64,000 bases of DNA from Monarcha castaneiventris obscurior (GCA_026261815.1 JAMPIT010000566.1:26127001-26191000), one strand, 5' to 3'. Shown: positions 54,001 to 61,555, numbered from the stretch's first letter. The notes: generated by a model not told the origin, from the letters alone. Numbers and translations are program-made.

Positions 54001-57000
54001 GTTAAGAACACCATCCTAAATAAAAATGAGTTTGCCATTACCATGAAATCTCTACAAGCCAGGTTCATTATAAGGTGTGGATGCAATGTCTTTGACATGA
54101 TTAGCTCACTCAGATTGATGTATCTTTCTCCAGTAATTTCACATATAAATTACTGTGGAAGATGGAGCAGTAAGATTTTTATAATCCATTTCATTTACAA
54201 CTTGAGATTTGTAAAAAGAAGCTTACAGTGCCTTTATCCTTCAGAAGTTTCCTCCTGTGCAGATGCAAATTAAATTTTCTCACTATAAATTTAAAACTTT
54301 CACAGTTCCTTCTTTTTTTTTTTTTTCTCCCAGGTAAAGTAAATTAGTACCGTCTCCATTATTTCTATGCTCTTACAAACAGCCAGATGTGATGGGTTTT
54401 TCCCATTTTGTGTATTTGCAAACATAGAACTATATATGTATAGAGCTCATGTCCTTCAACTGAGTCTGGATGTCACTCTGAAATAGTGTAACAATATCTT
54501 CATATCACAACATTTTTTTTTTGTAAGATAATATGCAAAATATATGTATGTAAGGACTATAATATAAAATAGTTCAAAAACTAAATCTGCGATTCATGTA
54601 ACTAATTCCATAGCATTTTATTAAGGTGAGAAGCTTCTCCACATGAAAAATACATCTGTAGCTATGTTATAAACAGGCAAAACTGTCAGTCCTTATGGCT
54701 CCTGGAATATAATACTATTCCTATACTGGATGGGGTTTGGTTGCAGGTAGTGCAGCCCCAGTGTCAGCAAACTCTTCAATGACGATGTTTAAAAGAGGTT
54801 TCCTGAAATTTCTGTGACCAGAATCACAATTACAGGATCATTGCTTATTAGACAAGCTGTAAGACAAAAAAAATGCTATTTTGCTGTTCAAATACATTCC
54901 TGGAAGGACAGAAATCCTCCCAAGAACTTAAAAGAACAGCAAACTAAAACCAAATAGACTTTCTGACAGTCTTCCAGCACAAGATAGAGATTTATCACTG
55001 TAGCAAGTCTTCCAAGTGTGACTTTTAAAAAAATATGCCACAAATATGTGTTAGAAGAGCGTGAAACTGTAAGGGATTGAGTCCACAATTTACATTAATG
55101 ACTTTCACAGGGAACACTAAGATTTTTGGCTAAAAGATAACTATTCCCTCATAAATATACTTTAATTTAAAAGAGAATATCCAAATAATGTCTTGTCTAA
55201 GGTTATTCCCTTTCTGCCATGCTACTTTTACCCAAAATAGTAACAACACTCATACTAGTCTGTAATTAGTTACTCAAAATGGGATTATAGTATGTTATGC
55301 ATGTGAATTCATCCTAAGGCTAAAAGATATTTTAAAATTATCGTCATAAGAAAGGAAATTTTAAAAACACCCTGATGGCATAGTAACTGAAAGAAATATT
55401 TCCCTGATATCTAATAAATCCCTTTTATAAAGGAATTTAAATTATTTACTTGTTTCTTACAAACAGAATCACATGAAATCTGTAGTTATCTCCCTAATGA
55501 CACTGGAAAATTATGTATAATAAGATATCTTTAAGCTTTATGATTCACTAGCACTACAAAGGGAAGATATTTGGTCTCTATTTGGCTAATTTTAGTGAAG
55601 AAGAATACCATGTTCCTTCATTAGCTTTTTCTGTGTGTACCCATACTGCTTGTATAGAGAGACTAGTGCAGCTGGTCCCTGATTCCTCACTGAAAACTCC
55701 TGAAATAGTAAGAATTAACACTATTGTCATCTGAGACATAAAGGGAGATGCAGTTCATGAAAAGTGCCAGCAAAAAGGATCATGTCACAAAAAAGCAATC
55801 TGAGCTCTTGCAATTCTTCAAAAGGAAAGATATTTTTTCCATTAGCCACTTTCTGCTACAAACTTTATATGTATAGTGCTGTTCCAAAAAGAAAAATACC
55901 TAACTTCACAAGAAAAAAGAGTGTTTCAAGTCATCCAGAGTTAGTGTTGCAAACACACACGCTACACACACGTAAGGAAAGGTAAGTTCGATTTCCCAGC
56001 CCTTTCAAGTGAGCTCTTTCAAGTCCTCTTCAATTAAACTCGGATTTAGCTTCACAAAGAAGAAACATACACCTGTGGTATAACCACATTGTTGCAGTAC
56101 AAAGCCTTCACTTGTAAGCCATCCTAAAACATAAGAATAAGAAGCCTCAGCTCAAGACTGCATCACTGCTATCCCTTGCTTCTGAGTAAGAGCTTTCTTG
56201 CCCCACTGAAGTCTGACACAGGCAGAGTGCAGAGGGATCAGTGAGAGCAGTAGAACTGTAGCAGAGTTACAGAACAGCACAGGGTAAGATGGGATGAGAA
56301 AATGAAATCTAGAGTAAATTCAAAATACCCCTGATACTTTGCTTGCTAACAAAACTTTGACTCAGCATACCTTTGTGGGAAATTTTTCTCTGTAAATTTA
56401 CACTACTGGAAATTATTGAGGATACACTTCAGGCTATATATATATATGTATGTTTTATATATATGTAACCCTATGACTTAATCAATTATGAAGATATGCT
56501 GAGCTTTCACACTCTGTGAAAGAGCAGGCACAGGGTATCTCAATAGGAGAAATCTATATCCCATCAGAACTAACTAGTCTCAAACACATTTATTTTTACT
56601 ATTACTTTTACTACATTTTCACTGTTTACTTGTTATGAAGTGTGTTATTTATTTTCTGAAGTCTGAGCTAAGATGCCTCAAAGAGGTTTCTGGAAGATAC
56701 CTATGGGTAAGAGGTGATCTGGAGGTGGGTGGAGAGCAGTGGAGAACTCTCCCAAAGTGTTCAAACTGTAACAAAAACTCACTGAGCATGTCTAGGGAGA
56801 ATGAGGATGAAGGAAAAGTGAAAAGGTAGGCTATTAAGAGGTACAAGTCATGTTTAGGAATGGCCTCCAAATTCCAAATCTAGGACACACTTCCACAACT
56901 CAGTCACTGGAAAACTTTGAATGCAACTGCTAAGTGAATCCTGGACATTTACTCACAGAAATACACACAGCAAAAAAGTTAGCTAAATAAACTTTGACAT

Positions 57001-60000
57001 CAGGCTGTAAAAAAATAACGAAGTGCGTATTTTGTCTTCCTTTCAAATGTCAGTGCAAATTTAATTTTTGCTGTAGACAAACTGCTGCTGGTGGTAGATT
57101 GAGCTGTATTGCGTTGATAGCTTTACAAGGTTCATTCTCAAATTATCTGTTGTTTGAGATGCTATCTGTAGTACACGAATGAGAAAATTTTTTACATTAA
57201 AATAAGAATAGTCTCCCTGACTTGAAAGCATTTGTTATTACTACAGAAGACTACCATAAAGAAAAGAGAAGCAGGTGAAAAAATCACGCTTTACCTGTCC
57301 ATACTTTGCAGCTAAATGTAGGGGTGTCCAGTACTGATTATCCACTACATTGAGGTCAGCCCCATGATCAACTATCAGAGATGCAACGTTCTTGTATCCA
57401 TTAGCACAGGCCACATGCAGCTGCAATATAAAAGTTAAATTTTGCATATGTTAATAGTTTAAAGAACTCATCCCTCGTGTGCTATTGCATATCCTTACTA
57501 AATCACAGTTACAGCAAATACAAAATGTACATGTGATAACTGCAGACTAGAAAACCACTGCAGAATCTTTTTTAGCGTTTATAAACAAGATGCACTGGAA
57601 AAATATAATCTTAGGTTATTGTGAACTACTAAACAATCTAGTCTCACTATCACTTCTCATATAACTTCAAGCAAACATCCTTTCAAACACATTCAAAGAC
57701 TTCATGAGCCCAGATAGAATAACAGATTTCAACAGAGCTTGAGCTCTCTTTGAGTCTAAAACTAATATCCCAGATTTAAGCTGACACTACTCCAAAACAA
57801 ATTCATTAACACATAATCAAACCAACCACATCATGACTGCAGCACGAAATTAGTGACAAAAGATACTTTCTCAATTTTGAACCATGGAGATTTTATTTTC
57901 TTTTCTTGCATTTCTTCCCTAGATACTAAATTATTTCAATAGGCAATTGTTTCGAATAATTTTAGTTGATTTTCTGTATCTGTAAACTTCATTTAAGAGT
58001 CAAAATGGAACAGGAGGAGGGTGGAAAATGCAGTAACAGACAGAGAAACTCAGGTCAGCAGGAACCTCAGGAGGTCAAGTAGCACAACTTGCTGCTAAAG
58101 CAGGGACAACTTCAAAGGCAGCTGTGCTTACTCATGGCTTGTCACTCTGAGTAGCAAATACAGTAAGAGTGATAAAGTATGAAAACTGTCAAGAAAGGGA
58201 AAAAGGAAACTCAAAAATATTTTTATTAATGGCTGATTTGAGGAGTTAGACATTATCTTTTGCAACGTGTTATTATTTAAGGCTCTATATGTATTTGGCA
58301 TTTATATCAGCAATCAATTCCACTGTATGTTATTTATAGAATGAGATTTTTCATATTAAAAGACCCAATGGATGTGCTGGGGTTTTTTTTAACTAATACA
58401 AATAGCAAGTATGTAAAATAAATATAAAAGCAATATAACACCACACAAGTCTTGTGAACAGAGAAAAAAGGAAAGACACAATAGGGCAATAAAATTATTT
58501 TCTCTTGTAATTATCAAGTAAGAGAAGAAAATGGAATAAGGAATCCTACATCAGGGAAAAATTCTAATTTGCAAGTTTTGGTGGAAATTGTTTCTCATAT
58601 GAGGTGCATAACTGTTGAGGCATTCATTTCCTATGATGAGATTGATCCAGGTTACAGTTTAGTGGTCTTTCTCATAGCCCTCTGCTCTGATTTCAAACAT
58701 TCCCTTCACTTCCGGGAACAAGGGGGACAAGATCTGAATTTGGAATTTGGCACAATATAACTGCTCATCCCCAGTCAGAAGGACTTAATACTCACACTGG
58801 TCAGTAAGAATAGGGCCTAGGAATATTGCAGAAATTGAGAAGTGAGATTATAGATGGTACCTGTATCTCCAACCCACACAGCCCAAATACATGACTTTTT
58901 CTCCTCAAAGCATTGTCAGCTGAAGTTAATATCTTTCTTATGATTGAAATGGATGGATAATGACAATAAAAAGGTCTGGCAATAAACCTGTTACTACAAC
59001 TGTGTAGTTCCAAAGTCACTGCAAGAACAGGAGACACTAAAATGAGAGTCTGGGGTATTATTTTCCTTACCTGCTATTTCTGGTTCAGCTGCACATGCAG
59101 AGTATGCATAAAGTTTTCACTATGAACATGATTGATGCAAAGGGAAGGAATACAGTACAACTCATCCAAAATCTTCCCCTGGAAAGCGGGGCAGAACTCC
59201 TCTGGGGGCAGAACTTTGATTCTGCATGCTATGATTTCCAATGTACAAAACCCTCAAATTTTTCCTGTAATTTGACATAGCTTCATGGTGGAGGGAGGGT
59301 GTGTTTTACAGAAGGAATTACATTTTCTATTCAGGCATCAACTTGACAAGTGCTATTTTCAAGCAGTTTTAAAACTCATTGGAAATTATTTTATGGCTGA
59401 AGTCTTTCAAAGAAAAATTATTATGGGAGAATACAACAGAAAAATTAATTTTACCAAATATGCTGTGTCTGTCTGTATTGCATGTGCACAAATGTAGGTG
59501 TTATGAATCTATGAGAATGTGTGTATTTATATATTTACAACAATAATTTCTTGCTTGATTAATCTTAATTTACAGATGGACTTAGATATGTATTCTGTCA
59601 AGAGAAAACAAAACTGATTTGAGACTTAAAACAGAGATACTTGCCTTTTTGTACAGATAGATGTAGAGGAACAAAACACTGTTCCCAGAACCCTCTGATA
59701 TATATACAACTATGTCAGCCTTTCTGACTTGGCACCCATGAATAAAGAGAGAATTGTTTAACAAAGTCTGGATTATCCACCAGTTTGTCAAACAAAAGTG
59801 TCACATAATAGAAATCTCAGTAAAAAACAAAATTACCTATTTTTTATCTACTTCTTGAAAAAAAAATCAGATTTCAGCATAAAAACTGTTCATGCAAAAA
59901 GTATCCCTTTCATCAACATTCTACTAAGCAAACAGCAAAATAACAAAGTATACACAACGTTTTCCTCCCAGTATTTGCAGTTCTGCTAAACATCTTTTAG

Positions 60001-61332
60001 AAATGTATTTCAAATATTCCAGCTAACTACAGAAAAGGTTTTATACAATAAGATCTATCTAAATTCATAACTCAGTTTAACTAAGGCAATTCTGACTAAA
60101 CTAGCAATAGCAGTTAAGTATAATAGCTATGTGATTTAGCAGCTTAGATAAAAATATCAGAAAACTGGAAGGCAAATTAATGTTTTTATGAAATAAACTA
60201 AAACTTGTGCTGTTTCTTCCCACCCTGTTCCTGCTTCCCTGGTTTTTAAACAGTTAACTGCCTTGGGGTGGCCACCCCAAAAGTCACAGTGCTCTGTTTC
60301 TAGAGAGAACCAGTGTCTGGATTCAACCATCCCAGATATGAGGCTGATCACTTTTTTGATTATAGCTTAAACACTCCACAGGTATTAAAGTATGGAATAT
60401 AAATCATTCAATATATTAACTCAGTATCATGCAATGTAATTCAATGCAAATGCAGAAATGATAGTAATAATTATTAGTGCTGTAATTATATTAGTACAGT
60501 ATTTGCAGAAAAAAAACAAAGTACTTTAAAAAAGTTATTCAATATATTAACACTGCTGATTTACCAGTTACTGACTGATTTATTGGTAATGGTGTTGAAG
60601 ATTTTATATGCAAAGGGAACATCCCACAAGTCATGGAAATACACATTAATTTAGAATTATCTGGCAGCTGAAGAAGTCTTGACAAAACAAAGGGATAGAA
60701 GATCTATTTGCAGAAAAAGGTATAATGAGACCCAGTGACTACAAGTAACATGCAAATTTGAGAGTAAGAATGCTTGCCCACACATGGTTCAATACACTGA
60801 ATCAAGATGGAATCGCTACATGAAACAATGTTTTAGTAGGAGTCAGCCAGAAAACAGGAGGCAAAAAAAGGGATCACTCAGCGAAGTTTCAGCCTCTCTC
60901 TCACACAGATTGTCAGAGACCACAAGTATCTTCTGCAGCTTGAAACTATGATGTTAATATTTTTGCTATTAATTTTTATGTTGCATATTTAGTGGCCAGG
61001 AGCAAAAAAAATTGTCATTGAGATGTTGCACTACCCTATTTTAAAATCTGTATTATGCATGGAATTGACATACATCTATATTCAAAAGGCCAGATACAAC
61101 CAAAATCTTGGTTTATTTTCCTTCTTAAGAGAATTGCCTTGCAAACATGCTGAACTTGTTGCAATACATGCATATTCCCAGGGTGGTGTTTACATGTTCC
61201 TACTCACCAGGGTAACTCCTTCATTGTTCTTTTGATTCACGCTCCCTCCACTTGAGATGAGCTGTCGGACATCTGTAAGCATTGTCATAGCTCTCTGTAT
61301 CTTCATTTGGCGCAAGGAATTCAGCTCTACAC
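5927..61332 (-). CDS. MYO16: MYO16, myosin-XVI, partial gene (11 internal exons)
   Basis: This is an unconventional myosin with N-terminal ankyrin repeats ahead of the motor head; in other vertebrates it is expressed mainly in the nervous system. The coding sequence joins 61208-61332, 57295-57420, 42958-43033, 41472-41625, 34773-34923, 28932-29042, 25965-26030, 23103-23230, 14624-14729, 12639-12756 and 5927-6074 on the minus strand. All junctions are AG/GT and all phases agree, giving 437 residues including a split codon at each end. Residues 1-110 are ankyrin repeats, about 111-213 a linker, and about 214-437 the start of the motor with P-loop GESGSGKT at 314-321. The true N-terminus, with earlier ankyrin repeats, lies beyond 64000, and the rest of the motor and the C-terminal tail lie before position 1. 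The identification rests on protein similarity to the vertebrate MYO16 family recalled from memory. I see no broken exon. Confidence 0.95.
7692..8164 (+). mobile_element. Solo LTR of an endogenous retrovirus
   Basis: This 473-bp unit starts TGTCCTAGG and ends CCAATACA, so it has the TG...CA ends of a retroviral LTR. The 5 bases CTAGG occur directly before (7687-7691) and directly after (8165-8169), as expected for a target-site duplication. Inside, a TATA-like GATATAA lies near 7880, followed by a T-rich stretch and an ATTAAA polyadenylation-like signal near 8109-8114. No gag, pol or env sequence lies on either side, so this is a solo LTR left by recombination. The text resembles LTRs I associate with songbird ERVL-type elements, but that family call is from memory. 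It lies antisense to MYO16, in the intron between exons J and K. Confidence 0.8.
10518..10583. repeat. Perfect 33-bp tandem duplication
   Basis: The 33 bases at 10518-10550, beginning TGCCTTCTATAATAAAAG and ending ACATCGCA, are repeated without mismatch at 10551-10583. The exactness suggests a recent duplication or a variable locus. Confidence 0.95.
12639..12756 (-). CDS. MYO16: MYO16 exon J: switch I region
   Basis: This 118-bp exon is 39 codons plus one base. The acceptor is TGTTTTGCAG before GTAAACTG, and the donor is ATTGCAG followed by GTAAGTAT. It encodes [30 protein letters not shown] and CERKKTLIA. The segment ILEAFGxAKTxxNxxSSxF is diagnostic of a myosin head. Switch I reads NDFSSCF here, whereas conventional myosins have NDNSSRF. 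The Arg that normally pairs with the switch II Glu is Cys, and I recall the same Cys in mammalian MYO16. Confidence 0.96.
12757..14623. other. MYO16 intron between exons I and J
   Basis: This 1.9-kb intron has homopolymer runs near 12898-12965 and the 18-bp tandem duplication at 14323-14358. Nothing else was seen. Confidence 0.88.
14323..14358. repeat. Perfect 18-bp tandem duplication
   Basis: GTTCCTTATCACAGAAAT occurs twice back to back (14323-14340 and 14341-14358). It is 265 bp downstream of exon I, inside the intron between exons I and J. Confidence 0.92.
14624..14729 (-). CDS. MYO16: MYO16 exon I: P-loop (GESGSGKT)
   Basis: This 106-bp exon has one base completing Ser, then 35 codons, phase 0 at its 3' end. 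The acceptor is CATCTTGCAG before TGGAGAAAG, and the donor is AAACAT followed by GTAAGTAG. It encodes [20 protein letters not shown], then [23 protein letters not shown] is a complete myosin Walker A nucleotide-binding loop with the invariant Lys and Thr. The piece from 14636 to 14697 is repeated exactly at 16649-16710 inside a CR1 element. Confidence 0.96.
14636..14697 (-). repeat. Source copy of the 62-bp duplicated segment (within exon I)
   Basis: This is the exonic partner of 16649-16710. It covers bases 33-94 of the 106-bp exon I, leaving out the P-loop codons and both splice sites. Because it is part of the conserved MYO16 reading frame it must be the ancestral copy. Confidence 0.93.
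15130..15245. repeat. Purine-rich (GGAAA-type) low-complexity tract
   Basis: The plus strand is almost wholly A and G, with repeated GGAAGGAAAA and AGAAAG words. Milder purine bias resumes at about 15370-15540. The minus-strand frames 15106-15309 and 15131-15466, rich in Phe, Leu and Ser, are artefacts of it. Confidence 0.85.
16060..17573 (+). mobile_element. CR1 LINE, 5'-truncated, with internal deletion and foreign insert
   Basis: From about 16060 the sequence follows the CR1 second ORF: GAGCTGGCAGATGAAGTTG near 16190, then the reverse-transcriptase segment, and the 3' UTR ending in ATGATTCTATG at 17561-17571. A frame from 16428 to 16907 carries the RT-like motifs [14 protein letters not shown] and KFAGDIKLW. 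Consensus sequence is missing around 16365-16420. At 16649-16710, where CR1 copies normally read roughly SGIECTLS, there is instead a 62-bp copy of MYO16 exon I. The exact 5' limit is uncertain. The element sits in the intron between exons H and I, antisense to the gene. Confidence 0.92.
16649..16710 (+). repeat. 62-bp exact copy of MYO16 exon I sequence inside CR1
   Basis: Positions 16649-16710 are identical, base for base as read, to 14636-14697, which is wholly inside the P-loop exon of MYO16. Both copies lie in the same orientation, 2,013 bp apart. Read on the minus strand the copy encodes [20 protein letters not shown]. It is flanked by CR1 sequence on both sides (ATGCACAG before, TCAAGTTTGCTGGTGACATC after). 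It lacks the exon's splice sites and the P-loop codons, so it cannot act as an exon as it stands. Confidence 0.93.
17977..18014. repeat. 22-bp spaced short duplication
   Basis: CCTCCCTTACAGACA occurs at 17977-17991 and again at 17999-18013, a partial tandem copy at 22-bp spacing. Confidence 0.8.
20489..20520. repeat. Perfect inverted repeat, 11-bp stem and 10-nt loop
   Basis: ACCTGTCATTT (20489-20499) is followed after 10 bases by its exact reverse complement AAATGACAGGT (20510-20520). It would fold into a small hairpin as RNA or extruded DNA. It sits in the intron between exons H and I, and no function is evident. Confidence 0.9.
21808..22335 (+). mobile_element. CR1 LINE 3' fragment
   Basis: The plus strand reads like a CR1 3' end: AAGGGCAAGGGAGCTGGTGA, then GAGCTGGAGGTGTTTAGCCT, GTGACAGGACAACAGGAAAT and CATTGGAATGGGCTGCTCAG. 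It ends in ATTCTGTAATCCTATGG. Two overlapping open frames (21872-22222 and 21868-22245 on the opposite strand) are by-products of this repeat and not genes. The wording differs from the 16-17 kb element, suggesting another CR1 subfamily. It lies in the intron between exons H and I. Confidence 0.9.
23103..23230 (-). CDS. MYO16: MYO16 exon H: motor, just before the P-loop
   Basis: This 128-bp exon is 42 codons plus two bases of Ser. The acceptor is CAATTTTTCAG before GTCACCCAG, and the donor is CTCAG followed by GTGACAA. It encodes [20 protein letters not shown], then [15 protein letters not shown] and HPQCFIL. It corresponds to the myosin segment PPHIFxxAxxAYxxMLxxxxxQxxxxSGESGxGKT. The split Ser is completed by the first base of exon I, giving [13 protein letters not shown]. 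Confidence 0.95.
23231..25964. other. MYO16 intron between exons G and H
   Basis: This 2.7-kb intron is AT-rich except for a GC-richer patch at about 25400-25630 that I cannot identify. No transposon text was recognised. Confidence 0.85.
25965..26030 (-). CDS. MYO16: MYO16 exon G: motor, [13 protein letters not shown]
   Basis: This 66-bp exon is exactly 22 codons, phase 0 at both ends and found by eye. The acceptor is TTTTTTCAG before ACTTACATTG, and the donor is ACCATG followed by GTAAGAATTC. It encodes [20 protein letters not shown] then TM. This is the highly conserved myosin segment (IYTYIGxILxxVNPxKxLPIY) that precedes the P-loop. It follows directly from the NNNQIY end of exon F. Confidence 0.95.
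26362..26450 (-). mobile_element. CR1 LINE 3'-end fragment, minus strand
   Basis: TCATAGAATCACAGGAGCTG followed by GTTGGAAGGGACC and AAGGATCATCAAGTCTAAC is the reverse complement of a CR1 3' end. It is about 90 bp, starts at the 3' terminal repeat and fades out near 26450. It is in the intron between exons F and G, in the same orientation as MYO16. Confidence 0.85.
26695..27352 (+). mobile_element. CR1 LINE 3' fragment
   Basis: The plus strand carries ATCCTGGGCTGCATCCAAAG, TCTGGGGTCCTCAGCACAGG, GAAGATGATCAGAGGCCTGA, AAGACAGGCTGAGAGAGCTG and GAGGTTGCCCAGAGGAGTTG, all standard CR1 phrases. It ends with ACCATTCTACAATTGTATG. Open frames across it (26755-26952, 26906-27154, 27158-27358 and minus-strand ones) are remnants or shadows of the CR1 ORF, broken by frameshifts. 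Confidence 0.92.
28932..29042 (-). CDS. MYO16: MYO16 exon F: start of the motor domain
   Basis: This 111-bp exon is exactly 37 codons, phase 0 at both ends. The acceptor is TGTTTTCTAG before ATCAAGC, and the donor is ATATAT followed by GTGAGTTG. It encodes [20 protein letters not shown], then [11 protein letters not shown] and NNNQIY. The pattern DDLxxLSELxxxSLLxxIxxRF...IY is the classic entry to a myosin head, where the first motor helix meets the strand leading to the TYIG turn encoded by exon G. An in-frame Met codon lies at the fourth position, but it is internal to the protein and not a start. Confidence 0.96.
29043..34772. other. MYO16 intron between exons E and F
   Basis: This 5.7-kb AT-rich intron has only the short repeat cluster at 32247-32296 and A-rich runs near 34074-34150. 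No transposon, exon or RNA gene was recognised. Confidence 0.85.
32247..32296. repeat. Imperfect ATATCATCCTGA repeats
   Basis: Three near-copies of AAATATCATCCTGA occur at 32247-32296 with single changes and a short AT spacer. It looks like local slippage duplication. Confidence 0.8.
34773..34923 (-). CDS. MYO16: MYO16 exon E: linker before the motor
   Basis: This 151-bp exon has one base completing Leu, then 50 codons, ending in phase 0. The acceptor is CTCTTTGTAG before CAATCCTC, and the donor is CTTGAGCAG followed by GTAACGG. It encodes [35 protein letters not shown] and a Ser/Thr/Asn-rich end ([15 protein letters not shown]). The block [13 protein letters not shown]...[10 protein letters not shown] is highly conserved in MYO16, whereas the Thr-rich tail is variable. 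The reading frame runs on into both introns, so exon limits were set from splice sites. Confidence 0.95.
36320..36335. repeat. C8-T8 homopolymer junction
   Basis: Eight C are followed directly by eight T. Such runs are hard to sequence, so the length may be inexact. Confidence 0.85.
37288..37327. repeat. 11-bp tandem repeat, about 3.5 copies
   Basis: The unit ATTAATGGATA repeats at 37289-37327, with one copy reading ATTAATAGATA. It is AT-rich satellite-like DNA in the intron between exons D and E. Confidence 0.88.
39579..39626. repeat. 22-bp tandem duplication
   Basis: TTCCATTC(C/A)GTGGACTTTGCTT is present at 39579-39600 and 39601-39622 with a single mismatch, followed by TTCC. Confidence 0.9.
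41249..41387 (-). mobile_element. CR1 LINE 3'-end fragment, minus strand
   Basis: AGAATCATAGAATGGCTGGG, GTGGAAGGGACTTTCTAGAG and CAGATGGGATTTGAATATCT are the reverse complement of a CR1 3' end. It starts at the terminal repeat (AGAATCATAGAATG) and stops about 85 bp upstream of the donor of exon D (41471). It has the same orientation as MYO16. Confidence 0.88.
41472..41625 (-). CDS. MYO16: MYO16 exon D: post-ankyrin linker
   Basis: This 154-bp exon begins with two bases that complete Asp and ends two bases into a Leu codon. The acceptor is CCATATCTTAG before ATGTTGCAGC, and the donor is AAACT followed by GTAAGTAGG. It encodes [45 protein letters not shown] and TISNK. The charged stretch [10 protein letters not shown] and the acidic [12 protein letters not shown] are conserved in the family. 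No domain name applies: this is the linker between the ankyrin block and the motor. Confidence 0.95.
41626..42957. other. MYO16 intron between exons C and D
   Basis: At 1.3 kb this is the shortest intron in the window. It carries only a possible eroded CR1 3' end at 42416-42475. Confidence 0.88.
42416..42475 (+). mobile_element. Possible decayed CR1 3' end
   Basis: GGCCAGTTGATGTCAAATTC followed by CTTCCAACCTAATAG and GCAATTCTATAATC resembles an eroded CR1 3' terminus (consensus-like CTTCCAACCTAAATGATTCTATGATTC). It is short and diverged, so the call is tentative. Confidence 0.4.
42958..43033 (-). CDS. MYO16: MYO16 exon C: last ankyrin repeat
   Basis: This 76-bp exon is too short for a simple ORF scan. 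It encodes [15 protein letters not shown], then [10 protein letters not shown] and the first base of an Asp codon. The acceptor is CCATTTTAG before ACCAATCTTG, and the donor is TCAG followed by GTAGGTG. It continues the repeat begun in exon B (AAKYGQ then TNLVKLLL) and carries the family signature MHQANPxLxNCNxEKPSD. It is separated from exon B by the largest intron here (14.3 kb) and from exon D by the smallest (1.3 kb). Confidence 0.93.
45600..46435 (+). mobile_element. CR1 LINE fragment (first of three)
   Basis: The plus strand gives TGTACCCCAGGGATCAGTCC (the RT VPQGS motif), AACCTCATGAAGCTCAACAT, GGCCAAGTGCAAAG, GAAAAGGATCTGGGGGTTGT, CACTGGTGAGGTCACACCTG and CAGGTTGTCCAGAGAGGTGT. It breaks off near 46435 before the 3' end. 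Stops and frameshifts interrupt the ORF, so it is an old dead copy. Confidence 0.9.
46450..46897 (-). mobile_element. CR1 LINE fragment, minus strand (second of three)
   Basis: On the plus strand this reads TAATGCACCCCAGGACACCA, TTGGCCTTCTTGGCCACAAG, GTCCACCAGGACTCCTGGTC and ATTCCTCCCCAGGTGCAGGA, which is the reverse complement of the CR1 second ORF. The minus-strand frame 46235-46699 is a product of it. It lies between two plus-strand CR1 pieces. Confidence 0.88.
46908..47372 (+). mobile_element. CR1 LINE 3' fragment (third of three)
   Basis: The plus strand carries GGGCCTGTTCAGTGTGAAGA, GGGGACCACATCAATATCTA, CACTGGAACAGGCTGCCCAG and TGGACCAGATCACCAACTGT. It ends with CCCATTCTGTGAC, the CR1 3' terminal region. 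It abuts the inverted CR1 at 46450-46897. Confidence 0.9.
49812..49832. repeat. G-run and GT-rich tract
   Basis: A run of seven G, T, six G, then AGTGTGTGTG lies within a longer purine-rich stretch (about 49720-50130). The two long G runs could take part in a G-quadruplex. Confidence 0.8.
51867..51914. repeat. 24-bp tandem duplication
   Basis: ATAAACATTTTTAATTTATT plus four bases occurs twice (51867-51890 and 51891-51914). The copies differ only near the end (CAGG against TGGG). Confidence 0.88.
52516..52785 (+). pseudogene. Cys-rich open frame, possible retrocopy fragment
   Basis: A plus-strand frame of about 89 codons, bounded by an upstream TGA near 52513 and a TAA at 52783, lies in a patch that is clearly GC-richer than its surroundings. 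Its cysteines include C-x4-C-x5-C ([12 protein letters not shown]) and later [20 protein letters not shown]. The spacing recalls follistatin/Kazal-like modules of SPARC-type extracellular proteins. There is no start codon in context, no flanking splice sites were recognised and no poly-A tail was seen. It could equally be an unrecognised transposon remnant or chance. Confidence 0.2.
56433..56466. repeat. TA-rich microsatellite
   Basis: Two TATATATA blocks are separated by TGTATGTTT. This is a simple AT repeat with no further signal. Confidence 0.8.
57295..57420 (-). CDS. MYO16: MYO16 exon B: ankyrin repeat
   Basis: This 126-bp exon is exactly 42 codons, phase 0 at both ends. The acceptor is TATTGCAG before CTGCATGTGG, and the donor is GGACAG followed by GTAAAG. 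It encodes [20 protein letters not shown], then ADLNVV, then [12 protein letters not shown]. This gives a full ankyrin repeat (LHxAxxxGxxxVxxLxxxGAD) and the first helix of the next ([11 protein letters not shown]). It is one of the clearest coding stretches in the window. Confidence 0.96.
57421..61207. other. MYO16 intron between exons A and B
   Basis: This 3.8-kb intron is AT-rich, with a small CR1 fragment at 58047-58130. Nothing else was recognised. Confidence 0.87.
58047..58130 (-). mobile_element. CR1 LINE 3'-end fragment, minus strand
   Basis: TCAGCAGGAACCTCAGGAGG, TCAAGTAGCACAACTTGCTG and AAAGCAGGGACAACTTCAAA match the reverse complement of a CR1 3' region. It is short and lacks the terminal repeat. 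It is in the intron between exons A and B. Confidence 0.75.
61208..61332 (-). CDS. MYO16: MYO16 exon A: ankyrin-repeat region
   Basis: This 125-bp exon starts in phase 1 (completing a Gly codon) and ends on a full codon. The acceptor reads TTTTTCCAG before GTGTAGAG, and the donor is CTG followed by GTGAGTA. It encodes [29 protein letters not shown] and NNEGVTL, which closely matches the family segment with VDLTSLRQMKLQ and GVTL. The last part opens an ankyrin repeat completed by the next exon (the LHxA motif starts there). The preceding family exon (ending in a split Gly) was not found with confidence between 61333 and 64000. Confidence 0.93.
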
Positions 61333-61455
61333 CTGGAAAAAGAAAAGGATAAAACCTGCTGCTATTGTATTCATCAATAAAGATGTTATGGGCTTTTAAA
61401 AGCTTAATCAACATTTAATTAGACTTTAGTGTATATTTTTAGAGCCTTTACTTAC

Positions 61456-61555
61456 CTGCATTTACCAAAAAGTTTATTCCTATTTTTATCAGTTGGTACA
61501 TGGATGATTTAAGCCAGCGAGGAATATCCAATAACCCGCCCTGATTTCCTACTGA
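61456..61555 (-). other. Candidate additional MYO16 exon (unproven)
   Basis: On the minus strand a 100-bp open stretch is bounded by CTGCTCTTGCAG upstream and GCAG-GTAAGTA downstream, both good splice sites. It ends in phase 1, exactly what exon A needs. It would encode SVGNQGGLLDIPRW, LKSSMYQLIK and IGINFLVNA before the split Gly. Similarity to the expected family segment (VLLQDVNGNIPLDYA...) is weak, far below the other exons, so it may be chance, a bird-specific alternative exon, or a diverged repeat. Confidence 0.2.

Larger units (their letters stand above)
43034..57294. other. MYO16 intron between exons B and C
   Basis: This is the largest intron here, 14.3 kb. It contains the +, -, + CR1 cluster (45600-47372), the purine-rich and G-run region (49720-50130), the 24-bp duplication (51867-51914), the Cys-rich frame (52516-52785) and TA repeats (56433-56466). 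No other exon was recognised on either strand. Confidence 0.85.
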
